Below are positions 1 to 7,413 of a stretch of DNA of 63,005 nucleotides, in pieces. A program made the position numbers and the translations under genes. The DNA is from Caulobacter sp. GTDB taxonomy: Bacteria; Pseudomonadota; Alphaproteobacteria; Caulobacterales; Caulobacteraceae. The stretch spans positions 1 through 63,005 of the forward strand of contig JAUSMJ010000044.1 in NCBI GenBank assembly GCA_030645575.1. Reading direction: 5' to 3'. The stretch's first letter is position 1; each line of letters opens with the position of its first letter. A model generated the notes under the pieces. It saw only the letters and a list, made by a program, of their open reading frames with translations. It had not been told where the DNA came from and did no database searches.

Positions 1-582
1 GGGGGCGTGGAGACCCGGCCGATCAAGGGCACCCGGCCGCGCGGCGCCACGGCGGCGGAGGACCTGGCCCTGGCGGCCGAGCTGGCCGCCAGCCTGAAGG
101 ACCGGGCCGAGAACCTGATGATCGTGGACCTGATGCGCAACGACCTGGCCCGGGTCTGCGACCCCGGCAGCGTGAGGGTCCCCGGCCTGTGCGTGCCGGA
201 GAGCTTCGTCAATGTGCACCACCTGGTCTCCACGGTGACCGGGCGGCTGGCGGCGGGGAAGAGCGCCATCGACCTGCTGAAGGCGGCTTTCCCGCCGGGC
301 TCCGTCACCGGGGCGCCCAAGGTCCAGGCCATGAAGGTGATCGCCGGGCTGGAGGGTCCGCGGGGGCCCTATTGCGGGTCGCTGTTCTGGGCCGGGGCCG
401 ACGGGGCCTTGGACTCCAGCGTGCTGATCCGCACGGCGGCCTGCGTGCAGGACGACGGCGGCTGGCGCATCGAGGCCCGCGCTGGGGCGGGCATCGTGGC
501 CGACAGCGATCCGCGCGCCGAGCGGCTGGAGACGCAGGACAAGATCGCGGCCCTGGCCCGCGCCCTGGAGGCGGGCGCGTGA
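1..582 (+). CDS. pabB: Aminodeoxychorismate synthase component I, C-terminal part (truncated by window edge)
   Basis: C-terminal 193 residues of a chorismate-binding enzyme; the reading frame is open to base 1, so the start lies outside the window. Visible family motifs are RPIKGTRPRG, IVDLMRNDLARVC, the FPPGSVTGAPK loop and the terminal GAGIVADSDP segment, all typical of the anthranilate/aminodeoxychorismate synthase fold. PabB turns chorismate and glutamine-derived ammonia into 4-amino-4-deoxychorismate, a cytoplasmic step toward p-aminobenzoate and folate. The stop overlaps the GTG of pabC by GTGA, so the two are translationally coupled. The pabC neighbour favours PabB over TrpE. Confidence 0.9.
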   Translation, partial: GGVETRPIKGTRPRGATAAEDLALAAELAASLKDRAENLMIVDLMRNDLARVCDPGSVRVPGLCVPESFVNVHHLVSTVTGRLAAGKSAIDLLKAAFPPGSVTGAPKVQAMKVIAGLEGPRGPYCGSLFWAGADGALDSSVLIRTAACVQDDGGWRIEARAGAGIVADSDPRAERLETQDKIAALARALEAGA

Positions 583-1334
583 TCCCCCTGGACGATCGCG
601 GCCTGCTGCTGGGGGACGGGTTGTTCGAGACCCTGCTGGCCCGCGACGGGGTTCTGGTGGAGGCCCAGGCTCACCTGGCGCGGATGGCGGCGGGCTGCGC
701 GGTGCTGGGCCTGCCGGCGCCGGAGGCGAGCGAGGCCATGGACCTGATGGGCCGGGCGCTCTCCGAGGCCGGGCTCGAGCGGGGGCGGGCGGCGGTGCGG
801 CTGACCTATACGGCGGGGTCGGGCGGGCGGGGGCTGGAGCGGCCGGCCGGGCCCGAACCCCGGCTGTTGGCCACGGCGGCGGCCTCGACGGTCCCGACCA
901 CGCCGGCGCGGTTGATGGTCAGCACGGTGGCGCGCAACGCGGGCTCCCCGGCCTCGCGGCTGAAGACACTGTCCTATCTCGACAATGTGCTGGCGCGGCG
1001 CGAGGCCCTGGCCGCCGGCGCCGACGAGGCGGTGATGCTGAACGGGGCGGGCCAGGTGGCCTGCGCGGCGGCGGCCAATCTGTTCTGGGTGACCGGCGGC
1101 CAGGTCTTCACCCCGGCCCTGGCCTGCGGGGTGCTGGAGGGGATCGTGCGACACCAGGTGATGGCGCAGGTCCCGGTGACCGAGGTGGCGGCCGGCGTCG
1201 AGGTCCTGGCGGCCGCGCAGGCGGTGTTCCTGACCAACAGCCTGATCGGGGTGCGAGCAGCGGCCAGCCTGGACGGGCGGCCCCTGGCGGGCTGCGACCT
1301 CGTGGCGGAGCTGGCCCGAGCGGTTAGTTGCTGA
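579..1334 (+). CDS. pabC: Aminodeoxychorismate lyase (class IV PLP enzyme)
   Basis: 251-residue class IV aminotransferase-fold protein. It should cleave aminodeoxychorismate to p-aminobenzoate and pyruvate, the step after PabB. The start is the GTG that overlaps the pabB stop (GTGA); translation from it gives the family N-terminus IPLDDRGLLLGDGLFETLL. The presumed PLP lysine is K129 in RLKTLSYLDN, followed by the DEAVMLN and ANLFWV strands. The end runs 11 nt into the 3' end of the convergent TadE-type gene. A D-amino-acid or branched-chain aminotransferase is the alternative within the fold, but coupling to pabB argues for PabC. Confidence 0.88.
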   Translation: MIPLDDRGLLLGDGLFETLLARDGVLVEAQAHLARMAAGCAVLGLPAPEASEAMDLMGRALSEAGLERGRAAVRLTYTAGSGGRGLERPAGPEPRLLATAAASTVPTTPARLMVSTVARNAGSPASRLKTLSYLDNVLARREALAAGADEAVMLNGAGQVACAAAANLFWVTGGQVFTPALACGVLEGIVRHQVMAQVPVTEVAAGVEVLAAAQAVFLTNSLIGVRAAASLDGRPLAGCDLVAELARAVSC

Positions 1335-1845
1335 AGGTCACCTGGCTGGTCTTGCGGGGCTTGAGGTAATATTTCTGGCTGAAGGTCATGGGGGCCGGCA
1401 GGGCCTTCTGCACCGGCGAGGTGTAGACGTAGCTGGCCTCGGCCAGGATCACGCTCTCATTGGCCGCCACCAGGCCGGCGGGCAGGGCCGCCGCCGTGGT
1501 GGCCGCGCCCATGGCGCCATAGCCCTTCGACCACATCAACTGGGCCGTGCCGCCGGCGTCCTTGCGGATGCTGGTGACCCGCATGGAGAGGGCCGATGAC
1601 GGGAAGGGGGCGACGATCGCCTTGCCGACATTGAAGATGTCGGTCATCTCGGTGGCGCTGATGTCGGTGTCCTGGGCCACCAGGTCGCCGATGGCCGAGG
1701 CCACGTGGCTGGCCCGGCGGTCGGCCATCATGGCCTGGGTCAGCTCGGCCATGCCGTAATAGATTAGGATCATCACCGGGGCGACGAAGGCGAACTCGAC
1801 GGCCGCGGCGCCGCGGCGGTCGCCGATCAGGTTTTTCAGGAACAT
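1324..1845 (-). CDS. TadE/TadG-type pseudopilin-like protein (second of pair)
   Basis: 173 residues from ATG at 1845. The N-terminus MFLKNLIGDRRGAAAVEFAF has the TadE hallmark: a short basic leader, then a RRGAAAVEFA prepilin-peptidase-like site, then one hydrophobic segment (roughly residues 15-35). The rest should be periplasmic. TadE-like proteins are minor pilins or pseudopilins of the Flp/Tad pilus processed by the TadV/CpaA peptidase. The gene overlaps the upstream TadE gene by 10 nt, forming a two-gene unit opposite in direction to the cpa cluster. Function is inferred from the motif and the adjacent pilus locus. Confidence 0.8.
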   Translation of the reverse strand: MFLKNLIGDRRGAAAVEFAFVAPVMILIYYGMAELTQAMMADRRASHVASAIGDLVAQDTDISATEMTDIFNVGKAIVAPFPSSALSMRVTSIRKDAGGTAQLMWSKGYGAMGAATTAAALPAGLVAANESVILAEASYVYTSPVQKALPAPMTFSQKYYLKPRKTSQVTFSN

Positions 1846-2426
1846 TTGGCGCCCACCGGAGTCTGCGAGGAATAGGGCTCGTTGCGGAAGGCGGCGACGG
1901 TGGAGATCAGCCGCTTGCCCGAGCCGGTCCCCATGTTCACCAGGGCGGCGTTCAGCAGCGGGGTGAAGACGTTCCACTGGTAGTAGGTGCGCACCAGGAC
2001 GATGTCCCCGGGGGCGCCGGTGGAGAAGCAGGTGGCCTCGGCCGCCGCCGGGGTGAAGGCCGTGCCGGCGGTGGGGTTGGAGCCGCTGGCGGCGGTGAAG
2101 TTGGCGAAGGTCTCGACGGCCACGGTGAGCTTGCCGCCGCAGGAGGTCTGCAGCCAACTCATGCGGTCGCAGACCAGGGTCTTGAAGTCGCCCTTGGCGT
2201 TGGCGCCGCTGGTCTGGAACTGGCCGGTGCGGATCTGGCGGGCGGCGTTGTCGGTGGCGTTCTGCAGGGTCACCGAGACCATGAACACCAGGCCCAACTC
2301 GATGATGCCGAACATCAGCACGCAGAAGGGCAGGGCGATGATGGCGAACTCGACCGCCGTGGCGCCGCGCGTGGCGCGGGCGAACCGCGTCAGCCGGTCG
2401 GGGAGGCGGAGAAGGCGGCGGCGCAT
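1836..2426 (-). CDS. TadE/TadF-type pseudopilin-like protein (first of pair)
   Basis: 196 residues from ATG at 2426, chosen because GAGG lies 6 nt upstream; an in-frame ATG at 2459 has no visible Shine-Dalgarno. The N-terminal region is basic (RRRLLRLPDRLTRFARATRG) followed by the class III prepilin-like ATAVEFAIIA and a hydrophobic stretch around residues 30-50. The periplasmic part contains four cysteines, one at the extreme C-terminus (GAKCS), so disulfide bonding is plausible. Likely a minor pseudopilin of the Tad pilus. Its stop overlaps the start of the downstream TadE-like gene. Confidence 0.8.
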   Translation of the reverse strand: MRRRLLRLPDRLTRFARATRGATAVEFAIIALPFCVLMFGIIELGLVFMVSVTLQNATDNAARQIRTGQFQTSGANAKGDFKTLVCDRMSWLQTSCGGKLTVAVETFANFTAASGSNPTAGTAFTPAAAEATCFSTGAPGDIVLVRTYYQWNVFTPLLNAALVNMGTGSGKRLISTVAAFRNEPYSSQTPVGAKCS

Positions 2427-2483
2427 GGCGTCCTCGAAAGGCGGTCGAGGACGCAGCATAGCGAAGTCTGCTGAATCGAAGGT

Positions 2484-2987
2484 TTAGGGGCTGGGCGCCG
2501 CGCCGCCCATGGCCCGGCGGGCCTCGGCCGCGCGCATGGCGTAGGCGTTGAAGCCGATGCTGTAGCGGTTGTACTCGATCTCGGTCTCCCCCGGCATCGG
2601 GGTGCGCTCGCAGCGGCCGGCGCAGGCGTAGTTGGCGACGTGGGGCACGGCGTTGCCGCCGCTGGGGCCGCGATAGACCGAGACGCGGTTCACGTCCGGA
2701 GCCGAGACCGCCACCTGGCTGTTGAGGATCGTCCGGCCCCGGGCGTCGACCACGATGAGGTTGGTGACGCCATAGGCGCGGCCCTGGATCACCGCGGTGC
2801 GGCTGTCGACGACGGTGATGTCGGCGATGGCCGGGTTGCCGATCATCACGTCGCGGGCCCCGGCCGGCAGGCTGACGCGGACGCCCTGGTCGATCGGGGC
2901 CGAAATCGAGCCCGCCGCGGCGGCGGCCGAGACGCCGAAAAGGGCGGCCAGGACGGCGAGGAGGGCGGCAAGCAGGGGGCGGCGCAT
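2484..2987 (-). CDS. Stand-alone CpaC N-domain (pilus assembly N-terminal domain) secreted protein
   Basis: 167 residues from ATG at 2987, with a signal peptide at the N-terminus (MRRPLLAALLAVLAALFGVSA...). Residues of about 30-95 match the N-terminal domain of secretin CpaC, including GARDVMIGNPAIADI, compared with DARDVLVTNPGVADA in CpaC of this same window. There is no secretin domain. The C-terminal half has two close cysteines (ACAGRC). It lies upstream of the two TadE genes and divergent from pilA across a 306-nt regulatory region. Probably a periplasmic accessory of the pilus or its secretin; the exact role is unknown. Confidence 0.72.
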   Translation of the reverse strand: MRRPLLAALLAVLAALFGVSAAAAAGSISAPIDQGVRVSLPAGARDVMIGNPAIADITVVDSRTAVIQGRAYGVTNLIVVDARGRTILNSQVAVSAPDVNRVSVYRGPSGGNAVPHVANYACAGRCERTPMPGETEIEYNRYSIGFNAYAMRAAEARRAMGGAAPSP

Positions 2988-3293
2988 GGGGGACCCGAAA
3001 AAAAACCTGATCCGAACCTGGCCTCGAATGGTCAAGAAACGCTGAACAAAAGACCGACTCACGCGCGCGCGAGAATCATTATGCAAAAACCCCGATTCCG
3101 GGGCGATTCCGGGCGCATGGTTAACCGATGTTCACAGTAAACGAAAGTAAACCATAGAAAGTTCTCGGCGAATACTTCCGTGTTTACTCAGAATTAAGCG
3201 CGGTGGGCGAAATTGATCCTGCAATTCGGGGCGAGCAAGTCGGTGACTTGATCCCTCACTCACCAACTGGTTCGCAAACTCAAGGAGACCACC
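2988..3293. promoter_or_regulatory. Divergent regulatory region between the CpaC-N-like gene and pilA
   Basis: 306 nt without a gene. It holds three GANTC sites (3073-3077, 3094-3098, 3105-3109), two direct AGTAAAC copies exactly 10 nt apart (3136-3142, 3146-3152), an inverted copy GTTTACT (3182-3188), a GGTTAACC palindrome around 3119-3126, and a CtrA-like TTTA-N7-TTAA at 3183-3197. AAGGAG just upstream of 3294 is the pilA ribosome-binding site. In Caulobacter pilA is under CtrA control; the assignment here is from sequence only. Confidence 0.6.
3183..3197 (+). promoter_or_regulatory. CtrA-like box upstream of pilA (TTTA-N7-TTAA)
   Basis: TTTACTCAGAATTAA differs at one base from the CtrA consensus TTAA-N7-TTAA and has the exact 7-nt spacing. 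It lies 96 nt before the pilA start. pilA of Caulobacter crescentus is an established CtrA target. Confidence 0.5.
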
Positions 3294-3461
3294 ATGTCCA
3301 AGTTCGTCACCCGCTTCCTGAAGGATGAATCCGGCGCCACGGCCATCGAGTATGGCCTGATCGCGGCTCTGATCGCCGTCGTGCTCATCACCGCGATGAA
3401 CACCCTGTCGGGCAAGATCGCCGGCACCTTCACCAAGATCGGGACCGCGATGCCGCAATAA
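3294..3461 (+). CDS. pilA: Flp/Tad type IVb major prepilin
   Basis: 55 residues, MSKFVTRFLKDESGATAIEY followed by one hydrophobic helix and a short polar tail ending in TAMPQ. The G/ATAIEYG junction is the class IVb cleavage site: CpaA cuts after Gly14 and Glu18 is the conserved E+5. A strong AAGGAG lies 8 nt before the ATG. After processing, the subunit polymerises into the polar Flp pilus used for surface attachment and phage adsorption. It is followed immediately by a strong hairpin, so most transcripts probably end before cpaA, which fits the need for far more pilin than machine proteins. Confidence 0.95.
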   Translation: MSKFVTRFLKDESGATAIEYGLIAALIAVVLITAMNTLSGKIAGTFTKIGTAMPQ

Positions 3462-3486
3462 GCGGCCTCGCTCCGAAACATTGCGG

Positions 3487-3514
3487 GGGCCGCGGTGCGA
3501 AAGCGCCGCGGCCC
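3487..3514 (+). terminator. Hairpin terminator/attenuator after pilA
   Basis: Perfect 9-bp stem GGGCCGCGG / CCGCGGCCC, extended by three inner pairs to a GAAA tetraloop and followed by TTTCG. It lies 26 nt after the pilA stop and before cpaA. The U-tract is short, so it may be a partial terminator or an mRNA-stabilising hairpin. Confidence 0.7.
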
Positions 3515-3576
3515 TTTCGCTGTCTGAAACCCTCCGTTCATCCGATGGCGCCAGGATCGAGCGGCAAACCCTTTCG

Positions 3577-4110
3577 ATGGTTCCTCCGATGCTCCCGATC
3601 CTGCAGGCCACACTGCTCGGCCTCTTTCCCGCCCTGGTGATCGTCGGCGCCCTGCGCGACGCGGTGAGCTACACCATCCCCAACTGGATCTCCGGCGCCC
3701 TGACCTGCGCCTTCTTCCCCGCCGCCCTGGCGCTGGGGGTCGATCCCGGCGCCATCGGCCTGCACGCCGGCGTCGGCCTCATCGCGCTCGTCATGGGCAT
3801 GGTCATGTTCTCCCTGGGCTGGATCGGCGGCGGCGACGCCAAGCTGTTCGCCGCGGCCGGCCTCTGGCTCGGCTGGCCGGCGGGGGCGACCTATCTGCTG
3901 GTGACCGGCGTGGCCGGGGGCGCCCTGGCGCTCGCCCTGCTGGCCCTGCGCTCGATGTGGGTGCGGCCTTATGTCCAGAGCGGCCCGGCCTGGTTCGGCC
4001 GCCTGGCCACTCCGGGGGAGAATGTCCCTTATGGCGTGGCGATCGCGGCCGGCGCGCTCGCCGCCTTCCCGGCCTCGACCCTGGCGCTCGCCTTCCCCGG
4101 GCTTTTCTGA
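3577..4110 (+). CDS. cpaA: Prepilin peptidase (A24 family, TadV/CpaA)
   Basis: 177 residues from ATG 3577; an in-frame ATG at 3589 is equally possible, since neither has a clear ribosome-binding site. Multi-pass inner-membrane aspartic protease that removes the leader of PilA and the TadE/F pseudopilins. The two catalytic aspartates are visible: D28 in RDAVSYTIPN and D87 in the GGGDAK motif. Hydrophobic segments cover most of the chain. It is short like other TadV enzymes and lacks the N-methylase domain of PilD. It follows pilA and precedes cpaB by a 148-nt gap. Confidence 0.9.
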   Translation: MVPPMLPILQATLLGLFPALVIVGALRDAVSYTIPNWISGALTCAFFPAALALGVDPGAIGLHAGVGLIALVMGMVMFSLGWIGGGDAKLFAAAGLWLGWPAGATYLLVTGVAGGALALALLALRSMWVRPYVQSGPAWFGRLATPGENVPYGVAIAAGALAAFPASTLALAFPGLF

Positions 4111-4119
4111 AGCCATTCC

Positions 4120-4136
4120 TTTAGCCCGCGTTAACC
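4120..4136 (+). promoter_or_regulatory. CtrA-like box upstream of cpaB (TTTA-N7-TTAACC)
   Basis: TTTAGCCCGCGTTAACC, ten bases after the cpaA stop and about 120 nt before cpaB. It has the same TTTA-N7-TTAA form as the box before pilA. It suggests a separate, cell-cycle-timed promoter for the cpaB-tadC operon. The rest of 4111-4258 shows no gene. Confidence 0.5.
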
Positions 4137-4258
4137 ATGCGGGCCGCAAAAGCGAGGCGCCGGCAGAAGGTCGGAAGTTTCGAATCGTGCGCGCCACCCG
4201 CGGATCGCGGGGCCGCCATACAGCCACCTGCTCACGCGGGAGCCTCGAGTAGTCGTTC

Positions 4259-5119
4259 ATGGGCGCCGTCCGCATCGCCATCTTCGCCGTCGCCGCGATC
4301 GTCGCCATCGTGCTGGCGTTCCTCGTGCGCGGCATGGTGGCCCCGAAGAAGCCGCCGGCGCCGGTCGCCGTGGCCGCCGCGCCCGCCAAGCCCATGGCCA
4401 ATGTCCTGGTGGCCAGCCGCGACCTGCCCGTGGGCGCCAGGCTCTCGGCCACCGACATGAGCTGGCAGCCCTGGCCCATCGAGGCCCTGAACCCCCAATT
4501 CGTCACCGACGGCGCGGCGCCGGCCGCTCCCGCCCAGGGCGCGGCCCAGGTCGCCCAGAAGGCCGCCCAGACCACCGACGCCATGATGTCTCAAGGCCCG
4601 ATGGCCGCCTTCGACGGCTCCATCGTCAAGGAGGCCATGCTGAAGGGCGAGCCCGTGGTGGCGCGCAAGGTCGTGCGCGGCGGCCAGAGCGGCTACATGG
4701 CCGTGGTCCTGGCGCCGGGCATGCGGGCCATGAGCGTGCCCATCAACGCCGAGACCGCCGCCGGCGGCTTCATCCTGCCGGGCGACCGGGTCGACGTGCT
4801 GCAGAGCCGCCAGGCCCCGGACGGCCGCGCCTTCATCACCGAGACCCTGATGCGCAACCTGCGCGTCCTGGCCATCGACCAGAAGACCGATCCCGAGAAG
4901 GACGCCCGCACCATCGTCGGCGCCGTGGCCGTGCTGGAGGTTCCGGCCTCCGACATGGAGGTGCTGTCGCGCGGCAAGGCCCAGGGAGAGATGCAGCTGG
5001 CCCTGCGCTCCTACGCCGATCTCGGAGGCTCGGCCTCGCGCGGCGTCGCCCGCCGGGGCACGAACCAGGGCCTGCGCGTCTTCCGGGGCGGCGCCGCCAG
5101 CGAGGTGCTCGTCAAATGA
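4259..5119 (+). CDS. cpaB: Flp pilus assembly protein CpaB/RcpC
   Basis: 286 residues. An N-terminal membrane segment (about 4-28) is followed by a SAF domain (NVLVASRDLPVGARLSATDM, from about residue 45) and a C-terminal RcpC/CpaB domain with the ETLMRNLRVLAID and GAVAVLEVPASD segments. An Ala/Gln-rich linker (about residues 85-105) splits the two. CpaB family proteins are periplasmic partners of the secretin. The stop overlaps the cpaC start by ATGA. Confidence 0.92.
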   Translation: MGAVRIAIFAVAAIVAIVLAFLVRGMVAPKKPPAPVAVAAAPAKPMANVLVASRDLPVGARLSATDMSWQPWPIEALNPQFVTDGAAPAAPAQGAAQVAQKAAQTTDAMMSQGPMAAFDGSIVKEAMLKGEPVVARKVVRGGQSGYMAVVLAPGMRAMSVPINAETAAGGFILPGDRVDVLQSRQAPDGRAFITETLMRNLRVLAIDQKTDPEKDARTIVGAVAVLEVPASDMEVLSRGKAQGEMQLALRSYADLGGSASRGVARRGTNQGLRVFRGGAASEVLVK

Positions 5120-6711
5120 CCCGCCGCCGTCTCGCCAGCCTCGTCCTCAGCCTCGCCGCCGGCCTCGCCGCGGCCACCGGCGCCCTGGCCCAGGGCCAGG
5201 CCGGACTCACCACCGGTTCGGCGGTGATCCGCGTCGACCTCCACGCCGTCGGCGGCGCGACCCAGTCGCTCGCCCTGCCCATGGGCAAGTCGGCCATCAT
5301 CGAACTGCCGGTGGACGCCCGCGACGTGCTGGTGACCAATCCGGGCGTGGCCGACGCCGTGCTGCGCTCGCCGCGCCGGATCTTCATCCTGGGGATGAAG
5401 GCGGGCCAGACCGACGCGGTGTTCTTCGACGGAACCGGCCGGCGGATCCTGTCCCTCGACGTCCGCGTCGACCAGGACACCTCGGCCATCGCCCAGACCA
5501 TCAACCGCATCCTGCCCGGCGCGCGGGTGCAGGTGGACGGCATCAACACCAGCGTCATCCTGTCGGGTCAGGTGGCCAATCTCGGCGACGCCGACAAGGC
5601 CATGCAGATCGCCCGGGCCTCGGTGGACAAGCCCGAGCAGGTGCTCAACATGATGAGCATCGCCGGCAAGGATCAGGTGATGCTGAAGGTGCGCATCGTC
5701 GAGATGCAGCGCAACGTCATCAAGCAGCTGGGCTTCAACCTCAGCGCGGTGATGAACCAGCTGGGCGAGCCCCAGTACCTGCTGGGCCAAGCTGCCAGCT
5801 TCGCGGTGAACGGCGCCCTGCTGGGGGGCATCTCCACCGGCTACAAGCTCAACACCACCCAGCAGCCGGTGGTGAACCGCAGCGTCGCGGTCCCGACCCA
5901 GGTCTATGACTCCAACACCGGCACCTATCACACCGAATATCCGCGCCAGAACTTCGACTTCGTCGACCGCAACGACCCCCTGTCGGTCAACAAGACCACG
6001 GCCGGCGACCCGGGCCTGAACCAGGCCGAATCCACCCTGAAGGCGTTCGAGCGGGTGGGCCTGGTGCGGATGCTGGCCGAGCCGAACCTGACGGCGGTGT
6101 CGGGCGAGTCGGCCAAGTTCCTGGCCGGCGGCGAGTACCCGGTGCCCGTGGCCCAGGACGACACCGGCAAGATCACCATCGAGTTCAAGCCCTTCGGCGT
6201 GGGCCTGGGCTTCACCCCCGTGGTGATGTCCTCCGGCCGCATCGCGCTGAAGATCTCCACCGAGGTCTCCGAGCTCACCAGCCAGGGCTCCTTCAGCGTC
6301 ACCAGCGCCTCGACCGGCACCGCCCTGACCATCCCGGCCCTCAATGTCCGCCGCGCCGAGACCAGCGTGGAGATGTCCTCCGGAAGCTCGATGATGATCG
6401 CGGGCCTGCTGCAGGAGAAGACCAAGCAGAACCTGGACGGCCTGCCGGGCATGACCACCCTGCCCGTGCTGGGCTCGCTGTTCCGGAGCCGCGACTATCT
6501 GAGCGGTGAGACCGAGCTGGTGGTGATCGTCACCCCCTATATCGTCACCCCCACCAGCCCCGACCGCATGCAGACCCCGGTGGACGGGATGAAGGTGGCC
6601 AACGACGCCTCCACCCTGCTGCTGGGCCAGCTCACCAAGGCCTACAAGGCCAAGCCGGAGGCCCAGGCGGGCCGCGCCTACCAGGGGCCGTACGGCTACG
6701 TGATCGAATGA
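5116..6711 (+). CDS. cpaC: Flp pilus outer-membrane secretin
   Basis: 531 residues with an N-terminal signal peptide (about 1-25). An N-terminal pilus-assembly domain (about 35-110), a BON-like segment (SVILSGQVANLGDADKA, about 150-170) and a type II/III secretin core (about 190-500) follow in order. The core has the secretin signature VPVLGSLFRSRDYLSGETELVVIVTPYIV near the C-terminus (written here only as key positions about 455-480). It forms the outer-membrane ring through which the pilus passes. ATGA overlaps with both cpaB upstream and cpaD downstream show tight coupling. Confidence 0.94.
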   Translation: MTRRRLASLVLSLAAGLAAATGALAQGQAGLTTGSAVIRVDLHAVGGATQSLALPMGKSAIIELPVDARDVLVTNPGVADAVLRSPRRIFILGMKAGQTDAVFFDGTGRRILSLDVRVDQDTSAIAQTINRILPGARVQVDGINTSVILSGQVANLGDADKAMQIARASVDKPEQVLNMMSIAGKDQVMLKVRIVEMQRNVIKQLGFNLSAVMNQLGEPQYLLGQAASFAVNGALLGGISTGYKLNTTQQPVVNRSVAVPTQVYDSNTGTYHTEYPRQNFDFVDRNDPLSVNKTTAGDPGLNQAESTLKAFERVGLVRMLAEPNLTAVSGESAKFLAGGEYPVPVAQDDTGKITIEFKPFGVGLGFTPVVMSSGRIALKISTEVSELTSQGSFSVTSASTGTALTIPALNVRRAETSVEMSSGSSMMIAGLLQEKTKQNLDGLPGMTTLPVLGSLFRSRDYLSGETELVVIVTPYIVTPTSPDRMQTPVDGMKVANDASTLLLGQLTKAYKAKPEAQAGRAYQGPYGYVIE

Positions 6712-7397
6712 ACATGCCGCTGAAATCCTTCCTGTCCCTGGGGGCCCTGGCGTTCAGCCTGGGCGCCTGCGCCAGCCCCAACGTCCCCGACCGCCTCGCC
6801 GAGGCCCGCACCCCCACCGAGCACTTCGCCGCCACCGCCACGGGCATGGAGGAGGAGATCGCGCTGGCGATCCACGCCCAGGGCCTGTCCCCCAACCAGG
6901 CCACCGCCCTGCTGGACTTCCTGGACGGCTGGCGCGAGGCCGCCACCGGCGCCGCCATCACCGTGCAGGTGCCGGCCGGCGGGGCGGACTCCGGCTCGGC
7001 CTACCGCTCGGGCGAGGCCGTGCGCGGCTTCCTGCAGGCCCACGGGGTCGCCGAGGCGATGATCCGCACCACCAGCTACGACGCCGCCGCCGAGGCCGGC
7101 GCCCCGGTGCGGGTCGGCTACACCCGCTACCAGGTGACCCTGCCGCGCTGCGGCCGGGAATGGACCAACATCGCCCACTCGGCCAACAACCAGGTGCAGC
7201 CAAATTTCGGCTGCGCGGTGACCGCCAACATGGCCGCCCAGATCGCCAATCCGGCCGACCTGGCGCGCCCCGCCGAGATGGGGCCCTCCGACGCCCAGCG
7301 CCGCATCTACATGCTGGATCGGTACCGCAAGGGCGAGACCACCTCCTCGGCCGAGGACAAGCAGGCCAAGGGCGCCATCTCCTCGGTGGCGCCATGA
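6708..7397 (+). CDS. cpaD: Tad pilus lipoprotein CpaD
   Basis: 229 residues with a lipoprotein signal peptide; the lipobox is FSLGAC, giving lipidated Cys21. The CpaD family segment VTLPRCGREWTN, followed by ANFGC-like cysteines (QPNFGCAVTANMAAQIANP), is present, as is the typical C-terminal YRKGETT region. CpaD-type lipoproteins are probable pilotins or periplasmic partners of the CpaC secretin. The start overlaps the cpaC stop. Confidence 0.9.
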   Translation: MNMPLKSFLSLGALAFSLGACASPNVPDRLAEARTPTEHFAATATGMEEEIALAIHAQGLSPNQATALLDFLDGWREAATGAAITVQVPAGGADSGSAYRSGEAVRGFLQAHGVAEAMIRTTSYDAAAEAGAPVRVGYTRYQVTLPRCGREWTNIAHSANNQVQPNFGCAVTANMAAQIANPADLARPAEMGPSDAQRRIYMLDRYRKGETTSSAEDKQAKGAISSVAP

Positions 7398-7413
7398 CCG
7401 GGACCTTCCGCGC

